From positions 124,001 to 188,000 of the forward strand of contig UCFC01000015.1 of NCBI GenBank assembly GCA_900471515.1: a DNA stretch of 64,000 nt, read 5' to 3'. The stretch is from Hyphomicrobiales bacterium. Its GTDB lineage: Bacteria; Pseudomonadota; Alphaproteobacteria; Rhizobiales; Rhizobiaceae. Position 1 is the first letter of the stretch, and every line of letters begins with the position of its first letter. Positions 1-8,618 of the stretch are shown here, piece by piece. The notes under the pieces are model-generated. The model saw only the letters and a program-made list of their open reading frames with translations. It was not told the origin of the DNA and ran no database searches. Position numbers and translations under genes: made by a program.

Positions 1-267
1 AAAAGTTTGAGTGCGTATTCCTGCTTTGTAAGTGCGTTCACAGACAGCTTGTTTTCGATCAAGGTCGCCTCCAGCCAATTGTATTTCAGCGTTGTTGATT
101 GCGATCTTGTACACGTTTTGCTTGTCTGGGGCTTGAATGCAAAGATCGAGGATTGTCGGACAGTGGTACTCTGAAGCAGCTACAATTGCGTAGGTCGCAT
201 TTAAGGGCAAACCTGCGCATGCAGGCAGTCGTTTCACTGTGTCGGGCTCGGTCTGATTGATCGACAT
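1..267 (-). CDS. Possible 5' part of a gene running off the left edge
   Basis: The reverse strand is open for 89 codons from an ATG at 267 to the window edge, with no stop, so the gene would continue outside the window. The peptide begins MSINQTEPDTVKRLPACAG and then reads as a mixed-composition protein. I recognise no family. Base composition here is clearly lower in GC than the neighbours, so this may be a horizontally acquired gene, a decayed gene or a chance open frame. The Shine-Dalgarno region (GGTGGA about 10 bases upstream) is weak. The forward frame is also open for 57 codons, which lowers confidence. Confidence 0.3.
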   Translation of the reverse strand, partial: MSINQTEPDTVKRLPACAGLPLNATYAIVAASEYHCPTILDLCIQAPDKQNVYKIAINNAEIQLAGGDLDRKQAVCERTYKAGIRTQTF

Positions 268-394
268 ACCGGAAGTTCCACCGCCTCAACGCCCATCACG
301 CATGAAGAATTAGGCTCGCACGATCGTTGGGGCACGTTCGCTGAACAGTTGGTGAAACCGGTGGATGGCTGGGCGGCCATATCTTGCCCTTGCC

Positions 395-1096
395 CTATTG
401 CGCGGCCGCTTCGAAGCTTTCTCCGGCCGAAACGTTTTGGGCGAGCCGCGCAACGGCGGCCGGCCCGTCATGGGCGGCAATCCAGCGGTCCACGCGGCAG
501 GCCGCCCGCGCGTAGAGTTCCTGCGTGCGTGCCGTCTCCACCCAGGCGCTGCGCGTCGTCGGCATGTCGCCGCCGGGTTCGATCAGGCAGCGGTCGCCAT
601 TGCCGGCCTGCCGCAGATAGCGCGGGTCGGCGGAGATGTCGGCGGCAAGGCCTTCGTCGAACCATTGCGGAATGGCCCTGTTCCAGGTCTTCACCAGTCC
701 CAGCCGGCTGTGCAGCTCGATATGCGAGAGTTCGTGGGCGGCAATCACGTCGCTCGTGCCGCGCGGCGAAAGAAACAGCGCCCAGTCGAGGATCGCCTGC
801 CCGCGCGAGCCGCCACCGATCGGCTGATAACAATCCTCGCTCTTGCAGATCAGGATGCGAGGCCTGCCGTCAAGCGCACCGTAAAAATCCGCCACGCGTT
901 CGCGCGCGGCCGCAACGACGGCTTGCGCCTGCTCGCGTTCCCTGGCGCTCATGGTCTTTTCCACGTAGATGCCGTTGCCGAGCCCCGTGAACCCATAGCA
1001 GTAAGGGCAGGCGACAGCCGCAGCAGCAGGATAGGCGAAAGCCGTGCCCGCAACGGCAAGGACAAGAAAGGCCGCAAGGCCGATGACGATTTTCAT
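395..1096 (-). CDS. Secreted HExxH metallopeptidase-like protein
   Basis: A protein of 233 residues. The start at 1096 is chosen because GGAGGA lies just upstream and the protein then begins with a clear signal peptide (MKIVIGLAAFLVLAVAGTAF). The mature part contains AAHELSHIELH, an HExxH zinc-peptidase motif, and about 30 residues later QWFDEGLA, where the Glu is placed like the third zinc ligand of gluzincin (MA clan) peptidases. Several cysteines (CPYC, CKSEDC, C near the C-terminus) suggest disulfides in an exported protein. It probably acts in the periplasm on peptides or on the cell envelope; the substrate is unknown. It stands alone, divergent from the flavin oxidoreductase gene at 1294. 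Confidence 0.72.
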   Translation of the reverse strand: MKIVIGLAAFLVLAVAGTAFAYPAAAAVACPYCYGFTGLGNGIYVEKTMSAREREQAQAVVAAARERVADFYGALDGRPRILICKSEDCYQPIGGGSRGQAILDWALFLSPRGTSDVIAAHELSHIELHSRLGLVKTWNRAIPQWFDEGLAADISADPRYLRQAGNGDRCLIEPGGDMPTTRSAWVETARTQELYARAACRVDRWIAAHDGPAAVARLAQNVSAGESFEAAAQ

Positions 1097-1293
1097 GAGC
1101 GCTCCTCCGCGAGATGATCGCGACGGTGGAACCGGAAATCGCCATTTCCGTGGCCGGTCGCCGGCGGAAAATGGCAAGGGATCGCACACCGCATTCTCGC
1201 CTGCCTCACAAATCTCTCGCCGGGCGCCTATATGCCTGTCTGGAATCATGACAAAAGGCGTGCAGGGCACCCTTCAGTTTAAGCGATGGAATC

Positions 1294-2316
1294 ATGAAAA
1301 AGATCGGTTTTCTCTCCTTCGGGCATTGGACGCCCTCGCCGCAATCCCAGACGCGATCGGCAGGCGATACGCTGCTGCAGTCGATCGATCTTGCCGTCGC
1401 CGCCGAGGAACTGGGCGCGGATGGCGCCTATTTCCGCGTCCATCATTTCGCCCGCCAGCTTGCCTCGCCCTTCCCGCTGCTGGCCGCCGTCGGCGCGCGC
1501 ACCAGCCGCATCGAGATCGGCACGGCGGTCATCGACATGCGCTACGAGAACCCGCTCTACATGGCCGAAGATGCCGGCGCGGCCGATCTGATTGCGCGCG
1601 GGCGCCTGCAGCTCGGCATCAGCCGCGGCTCGCCGGAGCAGGTCATCGATGGCTGGCGCTATTTCGGCTACAACCCGCCGGAGGGCCAGAGCGATGCCGA
1701 TATGGGCCGCCGCCATGCCGAAGTCTTCCTCGAAGTGCTGAAGGGCGAAGGTTTCGCCGAGCCCAATCCGCGGCCGATGTTTCCCAATCCGCCCGGCCTC
1801 CTGCGCCTCGAGCCGCATTCGGCCGGCCTGCGCGAGCGCATCTGGTGGGGTGCCGGCTCGAATGCCACGGCCGTCTGGGCCGCCAGGCTCGGCATGAACC
1901 TGCAGAGCTCGACGCTGAAGGACGACGAGACCGGCGAAGCCTTCCATATCCAGCAGGCCAAGCAGATCCGCGCCTATCGCGCGGCCTGGAAGGAGGCCGG
2001 CCATCAGCGCGAGCCGCGCGTTTCCGTCAGCCGCAGCATCTTCGCGCTGGTCAACGATCGCGACCGCTCCTATTTCGGCTATGGCAATGAGGGCCAGGAC
2101 AAGATCGGCTTCATCGACGAGAACACGAGAGCGATCTTCGGCCGCTCCTATGCCGCCGAGCCCGACGCCCTCGTCGAGGAGCTGAAAAGGGACGAAGCGA
2201 TCGCCGAGGCCGATACGCTGCTGCTGACCGTCCCCAACCAGCTCGGCGTGGAATACAATGCCCACGTCATCGAATCGATCCTGAAATATGTCGCCCCGGC
2301 GCTCGGCTGGCGGTGA
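1294..2316 (+). CDS. LLM-class (luciferase-like) flavin-dependent oxidoreductase
   Basis: A protein of 340 residues with the TIM-barrel features of bacterial luciferase-like monooxygenases: N-terminal MKKIGFLSFGHW, the strand LGADGAYFRVHHFA, and IEIGTAVIDMRYENP followed by the GRLQLGISRGSP phosphate-binding region. Members use reduced FMN (or F420) supplied by a separate reductase to oxidise small organic substrates; the substrate cannot be read from the sequence. Length is normal for the family. The start ATG at 1294 has only a weak ribosome site. The gene ends 19 bases from the convergent MFS transporter, with no obvious terminator in the gap. Confidence 0.85.
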   Translation: MKKIGFLSFGHWTPSPQSQTRSAGDTLLQSIDLAVAAEELGADGAYFRVHHFARQLASPFPLLAAVGARTSRIEIGTAVIDMRYENPLYMAEDAGAADLIARGRLQLGISRGSPEQVIDGWRYFGYNPPEGQSDADMGRRHAEVFLEVLKGEGFAEPNPRPMFPNPPGLLRLEPHSAGLRERIWWGAGSNATAVWAARLGMNLQSSTLKDDETGEAFHIQQAKQIRAYRAAWKEAGHQREPRVSVSRSIFALVNDRDRSYFGYGNEGQDKIGFIDENTRAIFGRSYAAEPDALVEELKRDEAIAEADTLLLTVPNQLGVEYNAHVIESILKYVAPALGWR

Positions 2317-2334
2317 TCGTCTCGGGCGACGGTC

Positions 2335-3522
2335 CTATGCCGTCGCCGTCTGCTTTGCTGCGCGCAAGGCCATCAGTCCGGCAAGGCTGACGAGTACGAT
2401 TGCCGTGGCGTAGATATCGGTGGTCAGGCCGTAGCCGATCGATTTGACCAGGAAGCCGGCAAGGATCGCCGGCAGGCTGAAGGCCAGATAGCTCTGGACA
2501 TAGAAGGCCGAAAGCAGGCCGGCGCGCTCCTCCGGCCTGGCAAGCGGCATGATCGTGCCGATCGAGCCGAGGAAGTTGGTGCCGAAACCGGCGCCGGTCA
2601 AAAGCGTGCCGACCAGCAGCAGCGGCACGCTGGCAAGATGCACGCCGCCGACCACCGTCGCGATGCCGGCTGTCTGGGAGGCAACGCCGAAGACGAGATT
2701 GGCCTTCGGGCGGCGGCTGCGCCGAAGGAAAACGGCGATTGCCCCGGACAGCATCAGCGCTGCGACCACAGCCCCGCCCGTCAGCGGCGCCCGGCTGCCG
2801 GTGGTGGAGGCAACCAGCGAGGGCACGAGCGACAGGTAGAAGCCGCCGAGCGTCCAGTTGGCGATATTGATCGGCGTCACCAGCGACAGCGGCTTGCGCA
2901 CCTGCGGCGGAATGAAAACCGCAGGCTTCAGCGCGTTGAGGATGCCGGGCCGCATGCCGCCGGTTTCGCGCATCAGCCACAGCGCAAAGGCCTGCACGGC
3001 AAAGGCGGCCAGCAGCAGCGCATAGACGAGATGCAGCGGTTCGGGTCCGTACTGGATCAGCGCGCTGGTGCCGATGGCGCCGATCGCCATGCCGGAGAGC
3101 GGCGCGAGCGAGTTGACGATCTGCCCCTTTGCCCGGTCGATATCGACAAGGGCCGCACCGAGCGAGGCGCCGGCAATGCCTGTCGCAAGCCCCTGCACGA
3201 TGCGCGCCGCGATCAGCCATTGCGGCCCGCTGGCGAGGCAAAACAGCGCCATGGCGATGATTTCGAGCACCAGCGCGCCGAAAATGACGGGGCGCCGCCC
3301 GAGGTGATCGGAGATCGAGCCGGCAATCAGGAGGGCCGCCAGCAGCGCGAAGGCGTAGACGGCGAAGATCACCGTGATGAGGATGGGCGAGAGGGCGAAT
3401 GTTTCCTGATAGATGCGGTAGAGCGGCGTCGGCGCCGCCGAGGCGCCGAAGAAGATGGCAAGCGTCAGCGCATGGAAGCCCATGGGAGACGAATTCCGGA
3501 TAGATTCGCGAGCGCCGGCCAT
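2335..3522 (-). CDS. MFS family drug/metabolite exporter
   Basis: A 395-residue integral inner-membrane protein with about 12 hydrophobic segments. The cytoplasmic-loop motif A of the major facilitator superfamily is visible as GSISDHLGRRPVIFGAL after the second helix, and a second GARxxG-like loop lies mid-protein. The family uses the proton gradient to export small molecules. It is transcribed divergently from a TetR-type regulator (start 3759), a classic arrangement for a repressor-controlled efflux pump. Two palindromic candidate operators lie in the shared 236-base gap. The substrate is unknown. The start at 3522 follows an AAGGAG-like site (revcomp of ctcctt at 3529-3534). Confidence 0.88.
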   Translation of the reverse strand: MAGARESIRNSSPMGFHALTLAIFFGASAAPTPLYRIYQETFALSPILITVIFAVYAFALLAALLIAGSISDHLGRRPVIFGALVLEIIAMALFCLASGPQWLIAARIVQGLATGIAGASLGAALVDIDRAKGQIVNSLAPLSGMAIGAIGTSALIQYGPEPLHLVYALLLAAFAVQAFALWLMRETGGMRPGILNALKPAVFIPPQVRKPLSLVTPINIANWTLGGFYLSLVPSLVASTTGSRAPLTGGAVVAALMLSGAIAVFLRRSRRPKANLVFGVASQTAGIATVVGGVHLASVPLLLVGTLLTGAGFGTNFLGSIGTIMPLARPEERAGLLSAFYVQSYLAFSLPAILAGFLVKSIGYGLTTDIYATAIVLVSLAGLMALRAAKQTATA

Positions 3523-3535
3523 GTAAGCTCCTTAA

Positions 3536-3556
3536 GGCTAATTCGTTGCGTTAGCC
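3536..3556. promoter_or_regulatory. Candidate TetR operator 1 (inverted repeat)
   Basis: Perfect inverted repeat GGCTAA-N9-TTAGCC between the divergent MFS and TetR genes. It sits 14-34 bases upstream of the MFS start, where a bound repressor would block the exporter promoter. It shares the octamer TTGCGTTA with the second site at 3592. Confidence 0.5.
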
Positions 3557-3582
3557 CCATCTAGGCGAGGTGCGGCTTAAAA

Positions 3583-3599
3583 GCAAATAATTTGCGTTA
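3583..3599. promoter_or_regulatory. Candidate TetR operator 2 (palindrome)
   Basis: GCAAAT-A-ATTTGC is a perfect 13-base palindrome at 3583-3595, followed by GTTA. The octamer TTGCGTTA (3592-3599) repeats the one at 3546-3553, 46 bases away. The repeated sequence plus symmetry suggests two binding sites for the adjacent regulator; this is inference. Confidence 0.45.
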
Positions 3600-3758
3600 A
3601 TGGATCGATGAAAGTTTCTGAACTGTTTGTGCCGGAGCCGTTTCAGCGAAAATGCGCAGCGCTTTTGCGATAACGACATGTAAGGACAAAAGCCTAAAAT
3701 GCGGCGCGCGAATCTGAGAGAACGCGGCCTGCGTCAGGTGAAGAAAGTTGGGTTTGGA

Positions 3759-4322
3759 ATGGCAGTGAAAGAGAATGTCCGTCCGGGCGGCAGAAGTGCG
3801 CGTGTCCAGGCTTCCGTGCATGCCGCCGTGCGTGCGCTTCTTGCGGAGATGAGCCGGCCGGAGATCACCGTTCCGTTGATCGCGGCGCGGGCGGGCGTGA
3901 CCCCGTCCACCATCTATCGCCGCTGGGGCGACCTGCAGGAATTGCTGGCCGATGTCGCCGTCGAACGTCTCCGCCCCGATATGGAGCCGGTCGATACCGG
4001 AACCGGTGCCGGTGATCTGGAAGCCTGGGCCGAGCAATATGCGGAGGAAATGTCGTCCGGCCCGGGACGGGAATATGTGCGCGACGTGCTCGCCGCCCAG
4101 ACATGCGACAATGCCAGCAAGTGCTGCAACTTCACCCGTCAGCAGATCGAGGCGATTGCCGGCCGGGCGAAGGCGAGGGGGGAGGCCTTTCCCGATATCG
4201 ATGCGGTGATGGACCGTGTGGTCGCCCCCATCATGTACCGTATCCTGTTCGGCGACGCCCCGAGCGCCACCCGCGTCCGGGAGCTTGTCGTCCATCTTTT
4301 CGGCCGCCGCAAGGCCGCCTGA
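3759..4322 (+). CDS. TetR/AcrR family transcriptional regulator
   Basis: A protein of 187 residues from the ATG at 3759; an in-frame GTG at 3738 and a further upstream start are possible but would add residues before the usual N-terminus. An N-terminal helix-turn-helix of TetR type is visible: ITVPLIAARAGVTPSTIYRRW, followed by the usual GDLQELLADVAV. The C-terminal half, which in this family binds the ligand, contains a Cys pair region (CDNASKCCNF). It most likely represses the divergent MFS exporter gene and its own promoter. It ends three bases before the convergent hybrid kinase gene. Confidence 0.85.
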   Translation: MAVKENVRPGGRSARVQASVHAAVRALLAEMSRPEITVPLIAARAGVTPSTIYRRWGDLQELLADVAVERLRPDMEPVDTGTGAGDLEAWAEQYAEEMSSGPGREYVRDVLAAQTCDNASKCCNFTRQQIEAIAGRAKARGEAFPDIDAVMDRVVAPIMYRILFGDAPSATRVRELVVHLFGRRKAA

Positions 4323-4325
4323 CCT

Positions 4326-7300
4326 TCACTCCGCCGCGGTGCGCTTCAGGCCGGAAACCTGCGTGATATAGGCGCGCAGCGCAGCCGGACGCACCGGCTT
4401 GTGCTGAACGGCGATGCCGTGTTTCTCCGCCTCGGCCCGCACTTCCGGCGTCCTGTCGGCGGTGATGAGCAGGGCGGGAATGTCCGCGCCGAAATGCTGC
4501 CTGAGATGCAGGATCGCCTCGACCCCGGTTCCGTCGGCGAGATGATAGTCGGCGATGACGAGATCCGGCGGCTGCCGGCCCGAAAGCCTCTGGACGGCGG
4601 AAAGCGAATCCACGGCCTGCGTGTCGCAGCCCCATCCGTCGATCAGAAGCCGCATGCCTTCGAGGATCTTCGTTTCGTTGTCGATGCAGAGGATGCGCAA
4701 TCCCTTCAGCGGCTGGGCCGGGCGGTCGGCGGGAGGGGTGGCGGCCGTCGCCTGCGCACTCCTGGAGACATCGAGCGGCATGAGGATGCGGAATTCCGTA
4801 CCCTTGCCATGCGTCGAATGCAGCTCGACCTTGTGGCCGAGCACGCGGGCGATGCGGTCGACGATGGAGAGCCCGAGCCCGAGGCCCGACGCGGTCCTGG
4901 CGCCCTCGTCCAGCCGCGCGAATTCCTTGAACACGGTGCGGAATTTCGAAGGCGGAATGCCGATGCCGGAATCGATCACCTGGATCATCACCTGGTTGCC
5001 GTATCTCCGGACCCCGACCAGCACCTTGCCGCTGACCGTGTATTTGATGGCATTGGAAACGAGGTTCTGCACCAGCCGGCGCAGCAGGTTCGGATCGGAG
5101 CGGACCCGCAGCGAGGTCGGCATCACCACGAGCTTCAGCTTCTTTTCGCGGGCAATCGGCGCAAAATCGGTTTCGATACGCTCCAGAAGGTCGAAAAGCG
5201 GCACGGATGCCAGCCGTGGCCGCATGGCGCCGGTATCGAGCCGGGAAATGTCGAGCACGGCCCCGAGGATGGATTCGACCGATTCCAGCGCGGAATCGAT
5301 ATTGCGCACGATCGGGCCGTTTTCCGATTGCGCCATGCGCTCGACAAGCGCCGAGGAATAGAGCCGGGCGGCATTGAGCGGTTGCAGGATGTCGTGGCCG
5401 GCGGCGGCAAAGAAGCGGGTCTTGCCGATATTGGCCTCGTCCGCCGCCGCCCGCGCTTCGGCAAGCTCCCGGTTGACGCGGGTCAGTTCCGCGGTGCGCT
5501 CGGCCACACGCTGTTCCAGCGTCTCGTTGGCCTGTTTCAGCGCCCGGTCGGCCGCCACGCGCTGGGTGATGTCGGTGAAGGTCGCGACGATGCCCTTGTC
5601 CGGCATGGCGTTGGAGCGCACTTCGATGATGCGCTCGCCGCCGCCGAGCACGAGCGGGAAAGGCTTGTCGAGCGTCAGGAAATGCCGCACCGCCTGGCCC
5701 TGGTCGCCGGGGGCGATATCGCCGCGCTGGCTGAGGATATTGACGATCTCCGACAGCGGAAATCCGACCTGGCCGGCATTTTCAGGCAGGTCCAGCAATT
5801 GCCGGAAACGGCGGTTCCAGATCGTCAGCCGGTTGGAACTGTCGAAGACGGCAATGCCCTGGTCCATCTGCGACAGTGCGGTCTGCAGCATGTCCTGATT
5901 GTACTGCACCGCCTCGCTCGCCTGGTCGAGCAGCCAGGCCGTATCGGAAGACGCATCCTCGATCTTCTGCAGGATGAGCGAAAGCACGAGCCGCGCGGAA
6001 GACGAGCCGATGGCGCTGCCGAGAAGCTGTTCGGTGAAATGGATGAGCGCCATATCGGCCGGCTGGTCGTCCTCCAGCTTGCGCCCGGAGGTCTGCTCGT
6101 AGGTCGCAAGCGAGCGCTGCATGCGCTCCTCGCCGAGATAGCGGGCGATCGCCGTTTTCAGGTCGCCGACGCTGACGCGGGTCTTCCAGCCGCGCGTGGC
6201 AAATTGCGAGCGCGAATGGCGCTTCACGAAGATGCCGGCCTGGATGCGCTCCAGCGGTTTGGCGTTGCGCGTCAGCGAGCCGACGATGAAGGCGGCGCTG
6301 TTGATGAGCAGGCTCATCGCCGTCGCGTTGACCAGCGGATCGGCATCCGGGCCGGTAAAGAGCGTCGTGCCCGGAAGGATGAAGCCGAGGAAGCCGCTTG
6401 CCACATAGGAATAGTCCGGGCCGCCGAACGAAGGCAGGAACAGGAGGTAGAGCCAGACGATGAAACCGGAGGTCAGGCCGAGAATGGCGCCGCGCGCGTT
6501 CGCCCGCCGCCAGATCATGCCGCCGAAGAGGGCGGGCGCAATCTGCGCGATCGCGGCAAAGGAAAGCAGGCCGATCGAGGCGAGCCCCGCCGTGCTGTCG
6601 GTCGAGCGGTAATAGGCGTAGCCGAGCAGCAGCACGGCGAAAATGGCGCTGCGGCGGATGTTGAGCAGGCTCTTTGCGAAATCGTCGCGCTGGCTTGCAA
6701 GCCCCGCGAGCTTGCGGCGCAGGAAGAACGGCATGACGATGTCGTTCGACACCATGATGGAAAGCGCCACGGAATCGACGATCACCATCGCGGTCGCCGC
6801 CGAAAAGCCGCCGATGAAGGTAATCAGCGAGACGACCGGCATCTGCCCCGTCAGCGGCAGCGAGAGCACGTAAAGGTCGCCATTGCCGTTGCCGCCGAAG
6901 GTCAGCAGCCCGCCGATCGCGACCGGCAGCACGAAGAGGTTGATGGCGATCAGGTAAAGCGGAAAGAGAAAGCCGGCGAGCCGCAGCTGCTTTGCCGTGC
7001 GGTTCTCGACGACGGTCACATGGAACTGGCGCGGCAGCATGATGATGGCAAAGGCCGAAAGCAGCGTCAGCGTGATCCACCGGCTGAGCGGCGTCTGATA
7101 GTCGAGCGCGGCCGTGACCAGCGCATTCTCCGACCCCTTCCGCCACAGGTCGCCCGGCCCGTCGAACAGGAACCAGATGACGCAGACGCCCGCCGTCAGG
7201 AAGGCGACGAGCTTCACCATCGATTCCATCGATACCGCAAGGATGAGCCCGTCCTGATGTTCCGTCGCGTCGGTGTGGCGGGTGCCGAACATGATGGCGA

Positions 7301-7826
7301 AGCAGGCGAGCACCAGCGTGACGATGAGGGGCAGGTCGAGGAAATAGAGGTTGCCGCTGCCGATGCCGTAGTCGGACGGGTTGACCATGGCCGTGACCGT
7401 CGCGGAAATGGATTTCAGCTGCAGCGCGATATAGGGAATGGTGCCGATGAGGCAGATCAGCGCCACGATGGTCGCGACGGTGGAATTCTTGCCGTAGCGT
7501 GCGGCGATGAAATCGGCGACGGATGTCAGCTTCTCGGCCTTGGCAAGCTCGATGATGCGCCTCAGGAGCGGCATGCCGAGCGTGAAGACGAGGATCGGTC
7601 CGATATAGATGCCGGCAAATTCCAGCCCGTGATGGGCAGCCAGGCCCACGCCGCCGAAATAGGTCCAGGACGTGCAGTAGATCGCCAGGCTGAGCGCATA
7701 GACCACGGGCCGGCCGCCTTCCGGCACGCCGAACTTGCGGCTGCGGCGGTCGCCGTAGCTTGCCACTGCGAAAAGCAGCAGAAGGTAAGCCAAGGCAAAC
7801 GCAAATATGACCCAGCCTGGAAGCAT
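4326..7826 (-). CDS. Hybrid histidine kinase with N-terminal sodium:solute symporter domain
   Basis: A protein of 1166 residues. The start at 7826 has GGAGG five bases upstream; an upstream in-frame ATG at 7868 would add 14 polar residues. Residues 1 to about 480 form a multi-helix SSS (PutP-like) symporter domain. A PAS domain follows (about 660-770, ending FTDITQR), then a coiled coil (ERTAELTRVNRELAEARAA). The HisKA box has the phospho-acceptor His811 in GHDILQPLN, the ATPase domain shows N-box NLVSNAIKY and G boxes DSGIGIP and GLGLGLSIV. The C-terminal receiver (about 1044-1160) carries Asp1093 in VIADYH. The architecture matches CbrA/NahK-type kinases that may sense a transported solute. 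There is no adjacent response regulator gene, so the partner is elsewhere. Confidence 0.9.
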   Translation of the reverse strand: MLPGWVIFAFALAYLLLLFAVASYGDRRSRKFGVPEGGRPVVYALSLAIYCTSWTYFGGVGLAAHHGLEFAGIYIGPILVFTLGMPLLRRIIELAKAEKLTSVADFIAARYGKNSTVATIVALICLIGTIPYIALQLKSISATVTAMVNPSDYGIGSGNLYFLDLPLIVTLVLACFAIMFGTRHTDATEHQDGLILAVSMESMVKLVAFLTAGVCVIWFLFDGPGDLWRKGSENALVTAALDYQTPLSRWITLTLLSAFAIIMLPRQFHVTVVENRTAKQLRLAGFLFPLYLIAINLFVLPVAIGGLLTFGGNGNGDLYVLSLPLTGQMPVVSLITFIGGFSAATAMVIVDSVALSIMVSNDIVMPFFLRRKLAGLASQRDDFAKSLLNIRRSAIFAVLLLGYAYYRSTDSTAGLASIGLLSFAAIAQIAPALFGGMIWRRANARGAILGLTSGFIVWLYLLFLPSFGGPDYSYVASGFLGFILPGTTLFTGPDADPLVNATAMSLLINSAAFIVGSLTRNAKPLERIQAGIFVKRHSRSQFATRGWKTRVSVGDLKTAIARYLGEERMQRSLATYEQTSGRKLEDDQPADMALIHFTEQLLGSAIGSSSARLVLSLILQKIEDASSDTAWLLDQASEAVQYNQDMLQTALSQMDQGIAVFDSSNRLTIWNRRFRQLLDLPENAGQVGFPLSEIVNILSQRGDIAPGDQGQAVRHFLTLDKPFPLVLGGGERIIEVRSNAMPDKGIVATFTDITQRVAADRALKQANETLEQRVAERTAELTRVNRELAEARAAADEANIGKTRFFAAAGHDILQPLNAARLYSSALVERMAQSENGPIVRNIDSALESVESILGAVLDISRLDTGAMRPRLASVPLFDLLERIETDFAPIAREKKLKLVVMPTSLRVRSDPNLLRRLVQNLVSNAIKYTVSGKVLVGVRRYGNQVMIQVIDSGIGIPPSKFRTVFKEFARLDEGARTASGLGLGLSIVDRIARVLGHKVELHSTHGKGTEFRILMPLDVSRSAQATAATPPADRPAQPLKGLRILCIDNETKILEGMRLLIDGWGCDTQAVDSLSAVQRLSGRQPPDLVIADYHLADGTGVEAILHLRQHFGADIPALLITADRTPEVRAEAEKHGIAVQHKPVRPAALRAYITQVSGLKRTAAE

Positions 7827-8045
7827 CGACCCTCCGCCGGCGGATTGTCCGCCATCCTCCCGGAACATATCCGAGATTAGGGCAATTCAGCAGGTTTGGA
7901 AATTCCCGCGCTCTTGGTCTTAAGTTCTACGCGGATGGGGACAGGGGCCGAATATTTCCAATTGCCGATTGATTAATTGAAATGGAGGTGTAGCTAATAA
8001 ATCAACGGCATGTCTTTGAAAATGCATCAAGGGGAGACGGATCGG

Positions 8046-8483
8046 ATGCTCAACGAGTTCAAAGCTTTCATCGCCCGCGGCAATGTCATGGACCTCGCGG
8101 TCGGCGTCATCATCGGCGGCGCCTTCGGCGGCATCGTCAGATCTCTGGTCGAAGATATCATCATGCCGATCGTCGGCGCGATCTTCGGCGGTTTCGACTT
8201 CTCCAACTACTTCATTCCGCTGTCCTCCAAGGTCACTGCGGTAAGCCTTGCGGAGGCCCGTGGCCAGGGTGCCGTTTTCGCCTACGGCAACTTCATCACC
8301 GTCCTCATCAATTTCCTGATCCTCGCCTGGATCATCTTCCTCATGGTCAAGGCGGTGAACACGCTGCGCGAGCAGGTCGAGCGCAAGGAAAAGGAAGCGC
8401 CGGCAGAGGTTCCGCCGCCGCCGGCCGATGTCGCGCTGCTGACGGAAATCCGCGACCTTCTCGCCCGGCGCCCGGCGGTCTGA
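8046..8483 (+). CDS. mscL: Large-conductance mechanosensitive channel MscL
   Basis: A protein of 145 residues starting [19 protein letters not shown], the conserved amphipathic N-terminus and start of TM1 in MscL. The start at 8046 is preferred over an upstream ATG at 8010 because it has the family's usual N-terminus and GGGGAG upstream. TM1 ([20 protein letters not shown]), a periplasmic loop and TM2 ([19 protein letters not shown]) are followed by a charged cytoplasmic helix. The homopentamer opens under membrane tension and releases solutes on hypo-osmotic shock. It is a single-gene unit followed by a hairpin. Confidence 0.96.
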   Translation: MLNEFKAFIARGNVMDLAVGVIIGGAFGGIVRSLVEDIIMPIVGAIFGGFDFSNYFIPLSSKVTAVSLAEARGQGAVFAYGNFITVLINFLILAWIIFLMVKAVNTLREQVERKEKEAPAEVPPPPADVALLTEIRDLLARRPAV

Positions 8484-8498
8484 TCTGGCGGTCTGATC
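8474..8498 (+). repeat. Tandem 12-mer duplication across the mscL stop codon
   Basis: GGCGGTCTGATC occurs at 8474-8485 and again at 8487-8498, separated by one T. The first copy holds the mscL stop codon TGA; the second contains a further TGA 13 bases later in another frame. It looks like a small slippage duplication with no coding effect. Confidence 0.7.
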
Positions 8499-8526
8499 CG
8501 GCCGCGAGCGCTTCCGCTCCGGCCGG
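8498..8526 (+). terminator. Hairpin after mscL
   Basis: CCGGCCG-C-GAGCG, loop CTTC, CGCTC-CGGCCGG forms a 12-pair stem with one bulged C. It begins 15 bases after the mscL stop. There is no run of T afterwards, so it may be a weak terminator or a 3' stabilising structure. Confidence 0.5.
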
Positions 8527-8618
8527 GCTCATCCATCACGAAAATCGATATGCCATCACGCATTGTCATGGGATTTGCGCATGCAAATCCGCTATGAAGG
8601 CGTGAACCGGAGATATGC

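Noticed and set aside
4401..7880. Open frame of 1159 codons on the plus strand opposite the hybrid kinase
   Set aside because: It is the mirror of a well-supported gene; its translation is rich in Arg, Gly, Asp and His and has no domain, as expected for antisense frames in GC-rich DNA.
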